This document shows positions 53,591 to 64,000 of a DNA stretch of 64,000 nucleotides, one piece after another. How positions within the stretch are numbered: position 1 is the stretch's first letter; each line of letters starts with the position of its first letter. Under the pieces are notes generated by a model. It had not been told where the DNA came from, ran no database searches, and saw only the letters and a list, made by a program, of their open reading frames with translations. The stretch lies in the NCBI RefSeq assembly GCF_000001735.4, contig NC_003071.7, positions 7,123,151 through 7,187,150 of the forward strand. Direction: 5' to 3'. Made by a program: the position numbers and the translations under genes. This stretch comes from Arabidopsis thaliana (Eukaryota > Streptophyta > Magnoliopsida > Brassicales > Brassicaceae).

Positions 53591-54439
53591 CTAGATTTTA
53601 ATCCGCGGTACACCGCGGTGACAATTCATTTTTTTAAATTAATATATATAAAAATTTGTAAATTATTTTATAGTTTACCATTGTTACTAAGTAACGTCCT
53701 GCCAAACCCGTCCACAAAAAAAACTATTTATTTTATTAATATTGATCTTATTTATAATATGTTTATGAATCATTGTCAAAATATTTTAGTCGTTGCGGGA
53801 CGTTGAACCCACACATTTTTCGCCAATTGGTTAATATATGTTCATTCTTAAAATTTCAAATCACAAAATATGACGAAATTTTTTTTGAGATTTTTTTTAA
53901 ACTCTATATATTATATAATGATGTTAATTATTTTTGATAGATTAAACTTTTTATAAATTCAAATATTAATAATGTTTTATGAAGTTTAAATATACAAATA
54001 ATAATATTTAAAAATTTAATATTTTTTGCCTTTTAGGTAATGATATAATAACTCTAAAAGCAAAAATTTAGAAGATTTAAATCTTTAAATAAATATTTTT
54101 ATGCCTAAATTATTAATGTCAGTAGCATGACATTGTAAATAAGTTCAAATACATGATTTGTTTATTTAAACAAAAAACGTTTAGTAAGAACAATATTTAT
54201 TTAAACAAAAAACTTTGTTTTAAAATATTGTTAATAAAATACGTTAATGCTAATTTTAAGGGATTCATGTGAAGTTTGTTTGGATTAAATTTGATTGATA
54301 ATGTGATTGACAATTTAAATTAAAAATTTAAAGTAAAATTAATTATTTTGGAAAAAAGATTTAATGCTAATGGCATTGGATTGTAAATAAGTCGAACTCT
54401 AGGATTTATTTGCTAAAATGGCTGCAAAAATGTATATCT
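53591..54439 (-). mobile_element. Non-autonomous Helitron
   Basis: The 3' end (53591) is CTAG with 'attttaatccgcggtacaccgcgg' palindrome. The 5' end reads ATACATTTTTGCAGCCATTTTA near 54439. It directly abuts the next element. Confidence 0.65.
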
Positions 54440-54440
54440 A

Positions 54441-55268
54441 CTAGATTTTAACCCGCGGTATACCGCGGGGCTATATCTTTTTAAAAAAATAAAAAATTAA
54501 TTTGTTTAGTAGATTAAATAAATATTAATTATTATTTTTATTTTCTAAATGTACAACTCTTATATATATATATTATTTAGTATACAATTACTATGTTTAA
54601 TTTTTACTGTTTAAAAATATAGAAAGAATAACAAACAGTTTATTAAGTTAAAATTTAGATTATAACTAAACAATTCAAATTTTAATTATATTTGTTTTAT
54701 TAATATAATGATATTTTAATTTATATATATATATATATGATTTCACCTGTGGTATACGGTCTCGTATTATTATCGATCCCAAGCCGTCATATCATCTAAT
54801 ATCGTTCAGTGAAATTAAACATTTCTAATAGATTCACCCATGCTATACTGTCTCGTATTACCTATCGACCCAAACTCGTCATACCATCTAACCCAGTTCA
54901 GCGAAATTAAAAATTATTTTGTTATTTTTGTTTTAATAATACTTTAACTTAAATGATATATAATTCAAATAAATTTAAAGTTTTTATTTCAAATTGTTAT
55001 TTAATTGTTTTAAAGTTCATATATTATAAATATTCTAAACCCGTCTTATCATCTAATCCTGTTCTGTAAAATTAAAAATTATTTTTTATTTTTTGTTTGA
55101 ATAATATTTTTATTAAAAGATTTATAATTCACATCAGGAATATTAGATAAGGAAATGCTACAAATTAGGAATATTAATTAATTGATAATAATTGATGGCA
55201 ATGACATCCCTTGTAAATAAGTTTCAACTTGAGGATTTATTTGCTAAAATGACTGCAAAAATGTATAT
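54441..55268 (-). mobile_element. Non-autonomous Helitron, abutting its neighbours
   Basis: 3' end CTAG at 54441 with 'cccgcggtataccgcgggg' hairpin; 5' end at about 55268 with 'atttttgcagtcattttag'. It holds internal repeats near 54749-54790 and 54830-54880 ('tcgtattat.atcga'). Confidence 0.6.
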
Positions 55269-55334
55269 ATAAATATACACATTTTTGCAGCCATTTTGTG
55301 AAATAAATCCTGGAGTTGGAACTTATTTACAATG
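55211..55334. repeat. Near-palindrome where two Helitrons meet head to head
   Basis: About 58 bp on each side of 55270 are inverted copies (cttgtaaataag ... gcaaaaatgtatat and its complement). These are the 5' ends of two opposite Helitrons. Confidence 0.75.
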
Positions 55335-55864
55335 GTTGCCACTGGCTTTTAATTATTGTGTTTTTCAGCAATAAATTGATTAACAAACGAAAAACATTCC
55401 AAATATATTACAATCCCATATATCACGCAGATTTTTCCAAAATTTGAACTAGATTTCGGTAACTATTTAAAACAAAAAATGTTTGACAACCCAAAAGACA
55501 ATTGCAATCCCTTAAAATGAGCAAAACGCAACTAAATACATTTTTTATCAATTCACTAAATCTTATTTCTCCAAAATTTAAACTAGATTTCGAGAACTAT
55601 TTAAAACAAAATTTTGTTTGACAAACTAAAACACAATTGCAATCCCGTAAAATATTTATTTTAATTATAAATTTAAATTAGCAGGGTACCGCGTTTTTTA
55701 CACAGTACGGGTTTGGCGGAACGGGTTTGGAAGGATGTTACTTAATAACAATTGTAAACTATAAAATAAAAATGTTTTATAGATAGATATAATTTGCAAA
55801 ATTTTATATATATTAATTTAAAAAAATAAATTGTCTCCGCGGTGTACCGCGGGTTAAAATCTAG
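55272..55864 (+). mobile_element. Non-autonomous Helitron, opposite orientation
   Basis: Starts with 'acatttttgcagccattttg' and ends with 'ccgcggtgtaccgcgggttaaaat' CTAG at 55861-55864, followed by a host T. Its 3' half matches the complement of 53591-53740. Confidence 0.7.
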
Positions 55865-56098
55865 TATAGATTATAATGCTTAGCTAAATTTTAGTTAAGA
55901 GATTTCTTTTTTCTTTTTTTGGGCTAAATTCTAAAGCTTATCTAAGAGATCTAGTTTTTATTTTAAAAATACTTCGCTCATAAGTCATTCCCACACTATA
56001 TATATGTTTAATCTTCTACCTTGAGTTACCACCATCACCCATCACCTCTCTAGCAAGTGCAACCATATTCTTCACTTACCTTATCTCTCAAATAAAAA

Positions 56099-56491
56099 AT
56101 GGCTTCTTATGAACTAATAAGTGAGGATGTTATAGCGAAGGTAAATCAAACAAGAAAAAACCTCTATGAATTCGCAGAAGTTATTAAGAAAGATAGACAA
56201 CTATCTAACAGATCAGAAAGTGATGATATGTTGGCGGTGCTTGCTGGATCACAAAGAAAGATAGACCAAATAGAGAAGAATATCAAGGAAACAAACAAAT
56301 ATTATCTTTATTTGAATAAGGAAATAGAAGCAGATGATACTTTAGTGAGTGAGGAAGCAATGGAAAAGAATATGTGTGCATTAGCAGTAATTACAAAAAC
56401 AGTTAATACTATGTATGACTCTTCTGAACTGTTGTTGAGAAAAAGTACAACAGCTATCTCTTCCCCTGAAAATAAGAGTGAAGAAAATTAA
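56099..56491 (+). CDS. Uncharacterised 130-residue helical protein
   Basis: An open frame of 130 residues with a good start context ('aaaaatggcttc') and A/C-rich leader upstream. The codon usage looks coding, and no signal peptide or membrane helix is present. The protein is charged and predicted to be mostly helical (SQRKIDQIEKNIKETNKYY looks coiled-coil). It ends SSPENKSEEN. I do not recognise the family. The gene sits just beyond the Helitron island, so its promoter region borders repeats. Expression is not proven by sequence. Confidence 0.6.
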   Translation: MASYELISEDVIAKVNQTRKNLYEFAEVIKKDRQLSNRSESDDMLAVLAGSQRKIDQIEKNIKETNKYYLYLNKEIEADDTLVSEEAMEKNMCALAVITKTVNTMYDSSELLLRKSTTAISSPENKSEEN

Positions 56492-56499
56492 TATAACTA

Positions 56500-57260
56500 T
56501 ATAACGTATGCATATGCATGCTACTATGCTAGATATTATGAATCATCATAATAACAATTACAATAACATGATCATATATGTATGCATGCTAGATATTCTC
56601 AAGTGTTACAATCAAGCATACATTTAAATATCTTTTATATAAAATAAACAATTATATTTTTCTAATATATCCAAATATACATCATTTATTTCAATCGATT
56701 TAACAACTTTTTTTTAATCTTGAAATGCAAAAAAAAAAAATGTTGATATTAAGTTAACAATGATAAGAATACAAGTGATCAGAAGCAACAAGAACAATCT
56801 ACACCAAGATTTTTAATGGGAAGCTTAAAATATCCTGTTATATGATTTTTATTGGTTTATATAAGATAATTCACTAAGAGATTTGGTACTATCAAGTTCC
56901 AGAAGGATAAGGAAAAACACCTAAATACAAACACCAAGAGATAGCAAAAATATCATCAACACGACAATCCGAATGTGAGGTTTTGTTTCACCTTGACTAA
57001 AAACTTTCCTCATTAAATGACATAGTGATGTCTACAAATACAATATTCAAATCACAAAATAACCTTTTTTATTTTTAGAGAAGAACAAGAGAATGAGAGA
57101 CGTCTACAAATAAGATTGGATTCATAAAATGACATGTGAGATTTTAATCAAAAAAATTTCAAGATTTAAACAAAACAAAGATATAAATATGACAATAATG
57201 TCAAATAGAAAACAAAGCATAAACGTTGGAATGCAAGTAAAGATGTTTTTCACCACCATT
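56500..57260. other. Intergenic region left of GPRAT1
   Basis: AT-rich with repeated 'atgcatgctagatatt' at about 56515-56540 and 56580-56600; includes the probable 3' UTR of GPRAT1. No gene seen. Confidence 0.4.
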
Positions 57261-57273
57261 AGTCTCTCTCTCA

Positions 57274-58974
57274 TTATCGAACCCAACCTGCTTCGATGTT
57301 TTCGAAGCTACCAACGAGACCGTCATCAATGAAATCCCCTCCTCCTCGTTTCACCTTAACTTCTGTTGGCTTCACGGGATAGTCACCCGTGAAGCACGCA
57401 TAGCAGAAGCTCTTAGAGTCTTTCCCCAAGTGTTTCTTCAACGTATCGAACGATAGAAACGCAAGAGAGTCACTCCCGATGAACTCGTTAATCTCCTCAA
57501 CACTCAATCTATTGGATATCAACTCCTCTGAGCTAGGCGTATCAACACCATAGTAACAAGAAGCTACTATAGGAGGACTAGCAATCCTCATATGAACCTC
57601 TTTTGCACCAGCTTCTCTCAATAAACGCACAATCTTAGACGAAGTTGTGCCTCTAACAATCGAATCATCCACCACAACAACTCTCTTCCCTTCTAAAACA
57701 CCACGAACAGGAGACAACTTAAGCTTCACACCAAAGTCTCTAATCTTCTGTGACGGCTCAATGAACGTCCTCCCTACGTAATGAGACCTAATCAACCCCT
57801 GTTGAAACGGCACACCGGATTTCGCAGCGTACCCGAGAGCAGCCACAACACCAGAGTCAGGCACAGCGATGACAACATCGCACTCAACAGGCGACTCGGT
57901 AGCCAAAATCTCACCAAAAACATGCCTAGATTCATACACGGACCGACCAAACACAATCGAGTTAGGCAACGAGAAGTAGATATGTTCGAAAATACATTGC
58001 TTAGGCTCAAACTTGGGCATCAAACACTGAGACTTGACACCATCCTTATCCACAACCAAAACCTCACCAGGATAAACCTCTCTCTCATAAGTAGCTTCAA
58101 TCAAATCAAGAGCACAAGTCTCCGAAGCGAAAACAACAGCTCCATTACTTCTCCTACCCATAACTAACGGTCTAAACCCATAAGGATCACGAACAGCAAC
58201 AAGCTTATCCTCAGTAACAAACACCATTGAATAAGCACCTTGAAGTTTCTCACAAGCATCAATAATCCTCATAAAAAAAGGTCTAGCTTTAGAAATAGCA
58301 ATCAAATGAAGCACAACCTCAGTATCAGAGCTAGTATTGAAGATAGAACCGTTCTCTTCAAGCATAGCTCTCAAAGTTTTGTAATTTACTAAATTACCAT
58401 TGTGGGCAACACCGATAGAACCGAATCGATAACCGGCGACGAAAGGCTGAACGTTCTTGAGCATAGAAGCTCCAGCTGTTGAGTAACGAACATGACCAAT
58501 AGCAAATTCACCAGGTAATTGATCAAGTTTTGATTCGTTGAAAACCTCAGAGACTAAACCAACACCTGTAATGGTTTGAAGAACTTTCTCGGGACTAACT
58601 GTTACAATACCTGCACCTTCTTGACCACGATGTTGAAGTGCGTGGAGAGCTAAGTAACAGAGCCGTGAAGCTTCTGGATCTCCATAGATTCCAACGACAC
58701 CGCACTCTTCTCGAGGCTTTTCGTCGTCTTCGTCGTTGTGGTAATCAAAAGGGGTATGAGAATTGTCTTCGGATGGTGAAGGAGAGGAGAAGTAGGAGGA
58801 GACTCCATGGATGAGTGAAGGAGGAGGAGAGGAGAGGGGAGAAGGAAGGAGAGAGAGATGGGGAGGTTTAAGGAAGGGTTTGGGGAAGAGAGGGAGAGGT
58901 TGATTGGTGTAAGAAGAATTGTTTGGTTTAGTGATTAAAGAGAGGGAAGAGGAGAAGCTTGTTGTGGCCGCCAT
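57274..58974 (-). CDS. ASE1: Glutamine phosphoribosylpyrophosphate amidotransferase 1
   Basis: Catalyses the first committed step of purine synthesis in plastids: PRPP plus glutamine to phosphoribosylamine. Intronless, 566 residues from MAATTSF (an ATG three codons upstream at 58983 also exists; the second has the better context and matches the known length). The first 85 or so residues are Ser/Pro-rich, a plastid transit peptide and propeptide. The mature enzyme starts at the catalytic Cys (about residue 91) of ECGVVGIYGD, an Ntn glutaminase. The glutaminase domain shows HALQHRGQEGAGI, GHVRYST and HNGNL. The PRPP-binding loop is VVVVDDSIVRGTTS. Cysteines of the Fe-S type B enzymes (CDVV, SCYYGVD, CYACF) are present. 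A truncated, rearranged relative lies at 49085. Arabidopsis has three ATase genes; I assign ASE1 by recall. Confidence 0.95.
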   Translation of the reverse strand: MAATTSFSSSLSLITKPNNSSYTNQPLPLFPKPFLKPPHLSLLPSPLSSPPPSLIHGVSSYFSSPSPSEDNSHTPFDYHNDEDDEKPREECGVVGIYGDPEASRLCYLALHALQHRGQEGAGIVTVSPEKVLQTITGVGLVSEVFNESKLDQLPGEFAIGHVRYSTAGASMLKNVQPFVAGYRFGSIGVAHNGNLVNYKTLRAMLEENGSIFNTSSDTEVVLHLIAISKARPFFMRIIDACEKLQGAYSMVFVTEDKLVAVRDPYGFRPLVMGRRSNGAVVFASETCALDLIEATYEREVYPGEVLVVDKDGVKSQCLMPKFEPKQCIFEHIYFSLPNSIVFGRSVYESRHVFGEILATESPVECDVVIAVPDSGVVAALGYAAKSGVPFQQGLIRSHYVGRTFIEPSQKIRDFGVKLKLSPVRGVLEGKRVVVVDDSIVRGTTSSKIVRLLREAGAKEVHMRIASPPIVASCYYGVDTPSSEELISNRLSVEEINEFIGSDSLAFLSFDTLKKHLGKDSKSFCYACFTGDYPVKPTEVKVKRGGGDFIDDGLVGSFENIEAGWVR

Positions 58975-59212
58975 GGAAGACAAAAAGGGTTCGTAGGTTT
59001 TTTGTTGTTCTGGTCTGATTTTTGGGACTTAAAACAGTTTTTGTGTCTGTGTGAAAGCGATAGAACAAAAACTGGCCAAGGGTTTTGACTTTTGTGACTG
59101 TGACCGCCTCCTGAGAATATTTTATTTTGCTTTCAAGGGTTTTGTGTAATACTGGGAAGTTGTTTATGTTTCAACCGGATAAATGTTTGAAATGTGTGTG
59201 GCATTGGACTAT

Positions 59213-59236
59213 TGGGCCTACTTTTATTTTGGCCCA
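59213..59236. promoter_or_regulatory. Inverted pair of site II motifs upstream of GPRAT1
   Basis: TGGGCC at 59213-59218 and GGCCCA at 59231-59236, about 240 bp upstream of the start codon. Site II (TCP) elements are common in nucleotide synthesis genes. Confidence 0.5.
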
Positions 59237-59803
59237 TATTAGAAGTCTCATTCGGCATTCCTCATCAAAAGATATCTGCTAAAACATCATATACCTAAAA
59301 AAAACTTTTTTTTTTCTTTTTTTGCTGAATGTTAATCAAAACTAAATTGCTCTCTGTATCACCTCCACCCTCTGAGTTTTATATGCAAGTAAATTTGCAT
59401 TACAAGGTTCTTGAGCTGGATGCTTTTACAGCTGACAAAGACATTCAAACTAACCTCATTACGTGATCATCTACATGGAAACTCAAAATAGCTAAAGTAA
59501 CATCAAAAAGATGAGTTTGTAATCAGATGTTTGTCCATCCAAATAAGCTAATGTTTTAAACCGTGTGCAAAAAATACTGTGAACTGAATTGTTACTAAGG
59601 TAGCTTTCAGCTTTTGTGTAACTTTTCTCAAAAACAGCTAGCAGCAAAAACAAATAGTCAAGCCTCTCTTTTCTTTGTTGCTTCCTTACTTCAACTCTCT
59701 CTATATAGTACTAACTATATAATTGTGGGATTATTTATGTAGTTGTTAGTTCTTTGTCAATGTAAATATATAGTGCATTAGTTTTGTCTAAATGTATATT
59801 AAT

Positions 59804-60480
59804 GCTTTGATTGGTAACATGAGTTATAATTGAGTTGAGTTGAGTTATGTACATAACTCATAAATAATTCAAAAATGTTACCAATCATGAACTAAATTTT
59901 TCTTTTTGAAGTTAAGTTTGCGTTAGAATGTGTTATGTTTGATTTACAATTTTGAATTATTTCCTTTGTTAATTTGTTAACTCAAAACATTATTCAACAT
60001 CATGGAAAATCTCATGAGTTAGAGTTGAGTTATTCATTTTTTTTCTTCCTACCCACGACTGATTTTGTTTTTTCTTTTTTTTTTAAAACTTTTTATTTGT
60101 TTCCAATTCTAATAATGATGCTAAGCAATCCTAACTAGTAAGCCAACAACTTGGTCAATTATTTTCCTTAATTTTTATTTCTATTTGACTTTTCAAAATA
60201 AAATGTTTTTATTATAACTACTAGTTAAATTTATGGATTTTAATTTTTATATATTTGTGGAATCATTCACAAAATTATGTATATATAGGTACGTAAAGCT
60301 CATTATCAAATATAAGCACATTTTTTTATTATGTTACAAAATAATTTTTAAATTTATTTAAGATAGTATCATTTTATTTAAACTTTTTTTATTTATTAAA
60401 TTTATAAATATAAGCTTATTATTATTAAAAAATTAATAATATATACTGCTACTAATACATCATAAATGTTACCAGTCAAA
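59804..60480. mobile_element. Possible MITE
   Basis: 'tttgattggtaacat' at 59804 and the complement of 'atgttaccagtcaaa' near 60466-60480 form 15-bp ends with one mismatch. An inner partner 'atgttaccaatc' at 59875 makes a small foldback. No target duplication is visible, so this is tentative. Confidence 0.35.
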
Positions 60481-60484
60481 CATT

Positions 60485-61360
60485 TTATGAAAAATGTTAA
60501 CTCATATTTCTACAGCAAATTCACTACTTCAATCTGCAGTTATACCACATAATTTTTACTGCAAGTTACATCAAATTCTAACATGTATTGCAACTCAATT
60601 TTGATAACTCGTGTTACGAGTCGGATGTAATTAGAAACTAGGGAAGAATTGGTTTCATATCATGATCTGTGTGAAACACTGATAAACAAATTAATTCATT
60701 GATAAATAGGTTTAGGAGAATTCATGCATTCGTTGATTAAAATTTATTGAATGTGTATTACGGTGTACTAATATAGAATTTTCTATTTGTCAAAGTGTTT
60801 GCTATACAAATTGAAAGTTTTGGAAACAAACAATTTTACACGTTAATTAACTCATGATCATCCAATTAATTATATAAAATAAATAGATTTATGTCTAATA
60901 TATTAAAAACAAATGAAATTTTGCTTATGTTTTGCTTATTTCTTTTATCTTTTTGTCAAAATATTTCCTTTGCTTTTTCTTTAATTAAAATAGTTGTAGT
61001 AAAAAAAAAATGCAATAAATCTTTTTAGTTAATATTTTTATAAATGTGTGATATAACTGCCAGTGATTATTACGTAACAATATGTTTCTTTCACTAAATT
61101 ATGTTATGTTATACAAACTATTAATTATAATTATGTTTTGCAATAACATACTATTTTAACAAACTGGCCCATTTGCAAATTATGAAACCGGGGATTTTGT
61201 TTTCTATAACCGGTTCTGTCGATTCGGAAAAGATGCAGTCCAGAGCTTTCTTTTTATTACCCTTTTTAATTAGTTTGTAAAGATTTATTAATGGTATAGA
61301 ATATTACTCCGTACGTATAATAAGTTGATGGATACAACTAAATGTGTTTTTGAAAAAGGT
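60485..61360. other. AT-rich spacer
   Basis: No gene, RNA or clear repeat recognised. Confidence 0.4.
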
Positions 61361-61501
61361 ATGGACACAACCACTCCTCTTCATTTTCTTCTGGTTCGTT
61401 CTTTGTCAAGTCGACTTCCTCGGTAGTATTTGTCGTTGTTGTGTGAGCTATTATGAGTAGAGATTCCAAAGGATGAACCAGAGAAACTCAGGGAGGAACA
61501 A

Positions 61502-62095
61502 ATGGAGGGGGATGGTTTTAAGGAGAAGTTATCAGACTCTGTGTTGATTGATGAGAAGCTTGAAGAGTACAGTGATTGTGATCAAACATCAACCACTTCC
61601 CGTTCCCACAGAGATCCAATATCTTCTCAATCTACTCACCTGACCCTGGAAAGCTTTAGAACTCCAATAACATAGACTCAAGCTTCACCTGTTCAAGACA
61701 AAGTGGCAAACACTAGATCCTTTAGAAGTAACTCTATGAAAGTTAATCAAGATGAGTTCTTCATTGAAGACTTCGATGTTGGTCCAATGTATACCATTGA
61801 TTTGTATGACATGACATTTCGAGAAGACCCCTCAGATTTTGACGATAATTTGCTATATGCAATGCGTGACAGGACTAAGCAACTCAGATCATTCAAGAGA
61901 AAGATAATGGATGCTATAAAATCGAAAAGAAGAAGAGAAAAGGAATATGAGCAGCTTGCTATATGGTTCGGAGATGCAGACATGGGTTGTGATCTGGTAG
62001 ACAACAAGGAACATGCTACAACATCTATAGACTCCAAAAGCTCGCAGTCAAATGTGCCAGTTGTATCAGAAGATTCTGAATGGGAGCTTTTGTAA
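61502..62095 (+). pseudogene. Unrecognised gene with an in-frame stop
   Basis: A reading frame from ATG 61502 runs 57 codons (MEGDGFKEKLSDSVLIDEKL ... SFRTPIT), hits TAG at 61673-61675, and continues in the same frame to a stop at 62093-62095. Coding-like sequence extends a little further upstream (IPKDEPEKLREEQ). The second part is acidic then basic (KQLRSFKRKIMDAIKSKRRREKEYEQ looks helical), ending EDSEWELL. I do not know the family. The shared frame across the stop suggests either a decaying gene or a missed intron. No signal peptide or membrane helix. Confidence 0.45.
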
Positions 62096-62109
62096 GATAT
62101 AATGTGTTC

Positions 62110-63440
62110 TATTTTGGTGAGACTCATGTGATGATGATACCAATATTTAGTTTGTAACTATTACTAATATGGAAATATTTAAATCTTCTTATTTAATTCC
62201 TCTTCATCACCATGACTTTTTTTTTTTTTGCTTTATGTTTATGTTAATATATCCTTTAATATAGTTTCATTTTTCCTTCATATAGTATAGTTTATGTAAC
62301 ACAAAGGCAATATATCTTTTCAAATGAGAAGATTTTGTTACAATAAACTTATCATCATGCACGTTGACAAATCCATGGGGGGAGACAAGACAAGAAAAAC
62401 ATTAACAAATGAATTAAGAACAGCTACCACACGAACTACAGAACAAACCCGTGAGTTGGCAAAACAAACGAAGTGGTAAAATCAAAATCGTTCTTCTGTT
62501 TAGACAGTAAATTCAAATGTTTTAGTGACTTTTTTTTGTTGTTGTTGGTATTCATAGTAAACCACTTCGGTATTTCTATGTTTAGTGATCATGAAATCAG
62601 TTTTTAAGAAAATCGAAAGAAAAATATTGAAGGTTCCTTCAGTGATCGAACTACTTGACCAACCCATGTTTAATTTAATGTATATATCCAATTCAATATA
62701 TATTATGTATCTACTCTACCCAAAGGTTTGGTAATTAGCTTTCGGTTTCACATGATCTTGGTTCTACTAAAGTGTTATGTATAGAGACTAGAGAGAAACG
62801 GCTGATTATTCAGTAAGATAGTATATTGTGAACTATATTGACCAACGTCTATTTTTTTAACTCCAAAAAACATTTGTGTATTTTATGCTAAACAAAATAA
62901 ATAATAAAACAGTTTCATTTCCTTTTTTTCTTTTTTGGGTAAGAACTATAATCTAAAGTTCAAGCACGCTTAAAACCAAGAGTTCTCTCTTTCTTCGAAT
63001 TTTTTTTTATGAATTTTTAAAGCTAAATTAAATATGCTTTATAAGAATTTTTCACTAAATATTAATCAACATATATCAAAATTAAACTCTATCACAGAAA
63101 CAATAACAGACGAAATATCTGTGAGGGAAATATTACAAGCTTTCTTGCCAGATCTTAACCCAAATAAATTTCATCTTGTGGGTTTTCTTTTGTTAGCCGA
63201 GTCAAATTTTATTTGCCCGTAAAAAACACCCAATAAGAGCTTAAAAATAGAACAAAAAAAAACAGAGAAAATATAGGAAAGACATTGAAGAGTCGTTAAA
63301 CTAAAGGAAAGAGAGAGGATGTTTAAGAAAAAAAAAAAGAGAAGCTACTTAAAATACTAATTCATCTTTAACCATCTCGATCTCAATCTCCTTTAGCTTA
63401 CGTCTTCTTCTTCCTCGTCTTCTCAGTTTGATTATTCAAA
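62110..63440. other. Spacer between the unknown gene and SAUR8
   Basis: No supported gene; short frames at 62500-62691 and 63034-63222 are AT-driven. The SAUR8 3' UTR probably lies near 63400-63450. Confidence 0.4.
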
Positions 63441-63451
63441 CTGTTGAGATC

Positions 63452-63778
63452 TCATCGGATCATGGAAGTCAGATCTTGAAAGAAGAGTTCATCACAAGGA
63501 ATGGTGAGACCCATGTCATGATCAAAACCAAACTCTTCCTCAGCTCTTCTAAGGAGACATTGGAAGTCAAGATTGGTCAAGAAAGAGATAGGAACTATGT
63601 ATCTGCTTCTGTTGTGTCCTACGTAGACAGGGAAGTGTCCCTTGGGTACATCAAGTGGGAGATCAACTTCTTCATATCCTCCTCCTCCATTCTTCTTCCC
63701 CAAGCTTGAACATCTCTTCAGAATCTGCCTAAGCATTGCTGTTTGAGCCAGTTTTGTAGATTTCTTGAGAATGGACAT
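63452..63778 (-). CDS. SAUR8: SAUR-like auxin-responsive protein
   Basis: An intronless 108-residue frame. The SAUR domain is complete: [59 protein letters not shown]. The N-terminus is basic with a short Gly-rich stretch ([10 protein letters not shown]). SAUR proteins are small, unstable, auxin-induced inhibitors of PP2C.D phosphatases that promote cell expansion by raising plasma membrane proton pump activity. A (GA)n run at 63819-63840 lies about 40 bp upstream of the start, in the 5' leader region. The number 8 is from chromosomal recall. Confidence 0.93.
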   Translation of the reverse strand: MSILKKSTKLAQTAMLRQILKRCSSLGKKNGGGGYEEVDLPLDVPKGHFPVYVGHNRSRYIVPISFLTNLDFQCLLRRAEEEFGFDHDMGLTIPCDELFFQDLTSMIR

Positions 63779-64000
63779 TTTTGTTTTTTGGTGGTTTGAG
63801 AGAATCTTCTGGTTGTTGGAGAGAGAGAGAGAGAGAGAGTTGGGTGGATATTGAAGGAGGAGGTGTAAATATTTATAAAGGCATGCATGTGTTGTGTAAT
63901 GTCTATGTGTCTAAGTGAAAAAGTGAGATATATGTGTGGAAGCCACAATGGCAAAAGTCATTAGAAGTTATAACCATTTTTTGTTGGTCCTCTTATGAGT

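Noticed and set aside
57781-58167. 128-codon plus-strand frame
   Set aside because: Antisense to GPRAT1.
63428-63709. 93-codon plus-strand frame
   Set aside because: Antisense to SAUR8.

Overview
The window is plant nuclear DNA. Genes have GT-AG introns, AT-rich intergenic space and plant-specific families, and every main gene matches an Arabidopsis family closely. I believe it is Arabidopsis thaliana (or a very close relative) chromosome 2, roughly the At2g16440 to At2g16580 interval. That placement comes from memory of the proteins, not from a search.

Layout, left to right. Bases 1-3380 hold no gene I can support. Bases 3386-22072 are a gene-dense block, all on the minus strand: MCM4 (replicative helicase subunit), an intact F-box/FBA gene, a mitochondrial DUF1640 coiled-coil membrane protein, and NERD (PHD/SWIB/Plus-3/GYF/CCCH protein with GW repeats, acting in RNA-directed DNA methylation). 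Next to NERD lies a broken XS/XH-type gene relic. ADC1 (arginine decarboxylase) follows at 27646-29754, with a GC-rich hairpin element in its 5' leader.

Bases 30000-56000 are mostly repeat-rich. They hold several Helitron (AtREP-like) elements recognisable by CTAG ends, terminal hairpins and A/T insertion sites. They also hold a long-TIR Mutator-like foldback element with a perfect 10-bp target duplication, a tRNA-derived SINE with a 15-bp duplication, and a 3.7-kb LINE with its duplication. A direct segmental duplication carries two small secreted cysteine-rich peptide genes. Embedded functional genes are VHA-c (V-ATPase proteolipid) and a polyprenol reductase; there are also a gutted RBR-type gene, a fragment of a GPRAT gene and a LINE RNase H relic.

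Bases 56000-64000 hold a small unknown protein gene, GPRAT1 (first step of plastid purine synthesis), an unrecognised gene with an in-frame stop, and SAUR8.

The genes do not form an operon or a coherent pathway. I found no strong candidate for a novel molecular system. The best leads are the ADC leader structure, the duplicated peptide genes with their Helitron, the composite Helitron/LINE island, the GPRAT fragment and a near-perfect 35-bp hairpin at 43702-43794.
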